Assembly: GCF_947498515.1 (NCBI RefSeq)
Contig: NZ_CANMKO010000013.1
Span: 78,292-142,291 of the forward strand
Source: an uncultured Pelagimonas sp.
GTDB lineage: Bacteria; Pseudomonadota; Alphaproteobacteria; Rhodobacterales; Rhodobacteraceae
Length of the DNA stretch: 64,000 nt
Reading direction: 5' to 3'
A program made the position numbers and the translations under genes. Positions 63,920 to 64,000 of this stretch are shown here, piece by piece. The notes under the pieces are model-generated. The model saw nothing but the letters and a program-made list of their open reading frames with translations, did not search any database and was not told where the DNA came from. The stretch's first letter is position 1. Every line of letters starts with the position of its first letter.

Positions 63920-64000
63920 TTAAGGTATTAGGAAGAGAGTGATTGCTGGGAAGGCGACGAGGATGACCACTCGGACGATGTCTGAGGTTACGAACCACAT
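63920..64000 (-). CDS. TRAP transporter large permease DctM, C-terminal end (partial)
   Basis: Only the last 26 codons are in the window, and the frame is open to the right edge. The visible tail, WFVTSDIVRVVILVAFPAI followed by TLFLIP, is a membrane helix and ends with a stop at 63920-63922. It closely resembles the C-terminus of DctM-type large permeases of TRAP transporters, which import C4-dicarboxylates or other organic acids with a Na+ gradient. The rest must be read from the adjoining sequence. Confidence 0.6.
   Translation of the reverse strand: MWFVTSDIVRVVILVAFPAITLFLIP

Overview
The window looks like a chromosomal piece of an alphaproteobacterium of the family Rhodobacteraceae (Roseobacter group). 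Support comes from gene families and neighbourhoods typical of that group: the argD-argF pair, DUF983 next to a NUDIX hydrolase, a COG0523/DUF1826 zinc pair, PCu(A)C copper chaperone, a TRAP DctM tail, a short-ATPase sugar ABC transporter, and MeaB. Most genes are GC-rich with Gly-Asp-Arg-Ala-rich products. No rRNA, tRNA, insertion sequence, integrase or CRISPR array was recognised. This is mostly core and metabolic chromosome with a few accessory inserts. All family calls come from reading the sequence, without database searches.

Layout. 1-2000: a minus-strand operon of EF-hand protein, ECF sigma factor, membrane protein (probable anti-sigma) and a periplasmic metal/envelope sensor cut by the window edge. 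2097-3970: DUF983, NUDIX hydrolase, alpha/beta hydrolase. 4112-6447: a LysR regulator divergent from a histidinol-dehydrogenase-family enzyme that resembles sulfopropanediol dehydrogenase. 7206-17539: a xylose locus. It holds xylose isomerase, a sugar ABC transporter (binding protein, permease, single-domain ATPase), a ROK regulator, a CRTAC/FG-GAP protein, a MauG-like di-haem peroxidase and xylulokinase. 18590-20401: lepA. 20698-23494: an accessory stretch with a low-GC DUF3800 gene, an orphan Phd-like protein, a large nested inverted repeat, a DUF1353 lipoprotein and an unlisted 59-residue membrane protein.

23485-28154: LMW phosphatase, copper chaperone with a DUF2946-like partner, a beta-hydroxyacid dehydrogenase with a VOC protein, rpmB and meaB. 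28371-30608: an RTX protein. 30662-33124: hrpB with a compositionally foreign middle. 33121-37185: isochorismatase-like hydrolase, argF, argD, truA. 37271-43399: a membrane protein, an MFS exporter, an HxlR regulator divergent from VOC-MAPEG, then ycjX-GNAT-ycjF. 43557-51409: a DUF2339 giant membrane protein, VIT1-type transporter, small membrane proteins, an FAD monooxygenase, an SDR-DoxX fusion, DUF2269 and a truncated globin. 51532-53368: a KAP-type P-loop NTPase split by a frameshift at a T7 run. 53542-56469: ileS. 56779-61437: a 1552-residue RTX/cadherin-like secreted protein with three near-identical 390-bp repeats. 61816-63803: DUF1826 and a COG0523 GTPase behind a probable Zur box. 63920-64000: the tail of a TRAP permease.

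The clearest unexplained signals are: the frameshifted KAP NTPase; 22-bp palindromes that occur singly or in adjoining pairs in three intergenic gaps; the nested inverted repeat at 22103-22211; the hrpB mosaic; overlapping alternative stems at the ycjX ribosome-binding site; and the link between xylose genes, a MauG-like peroxidase and a CRTAC protein.
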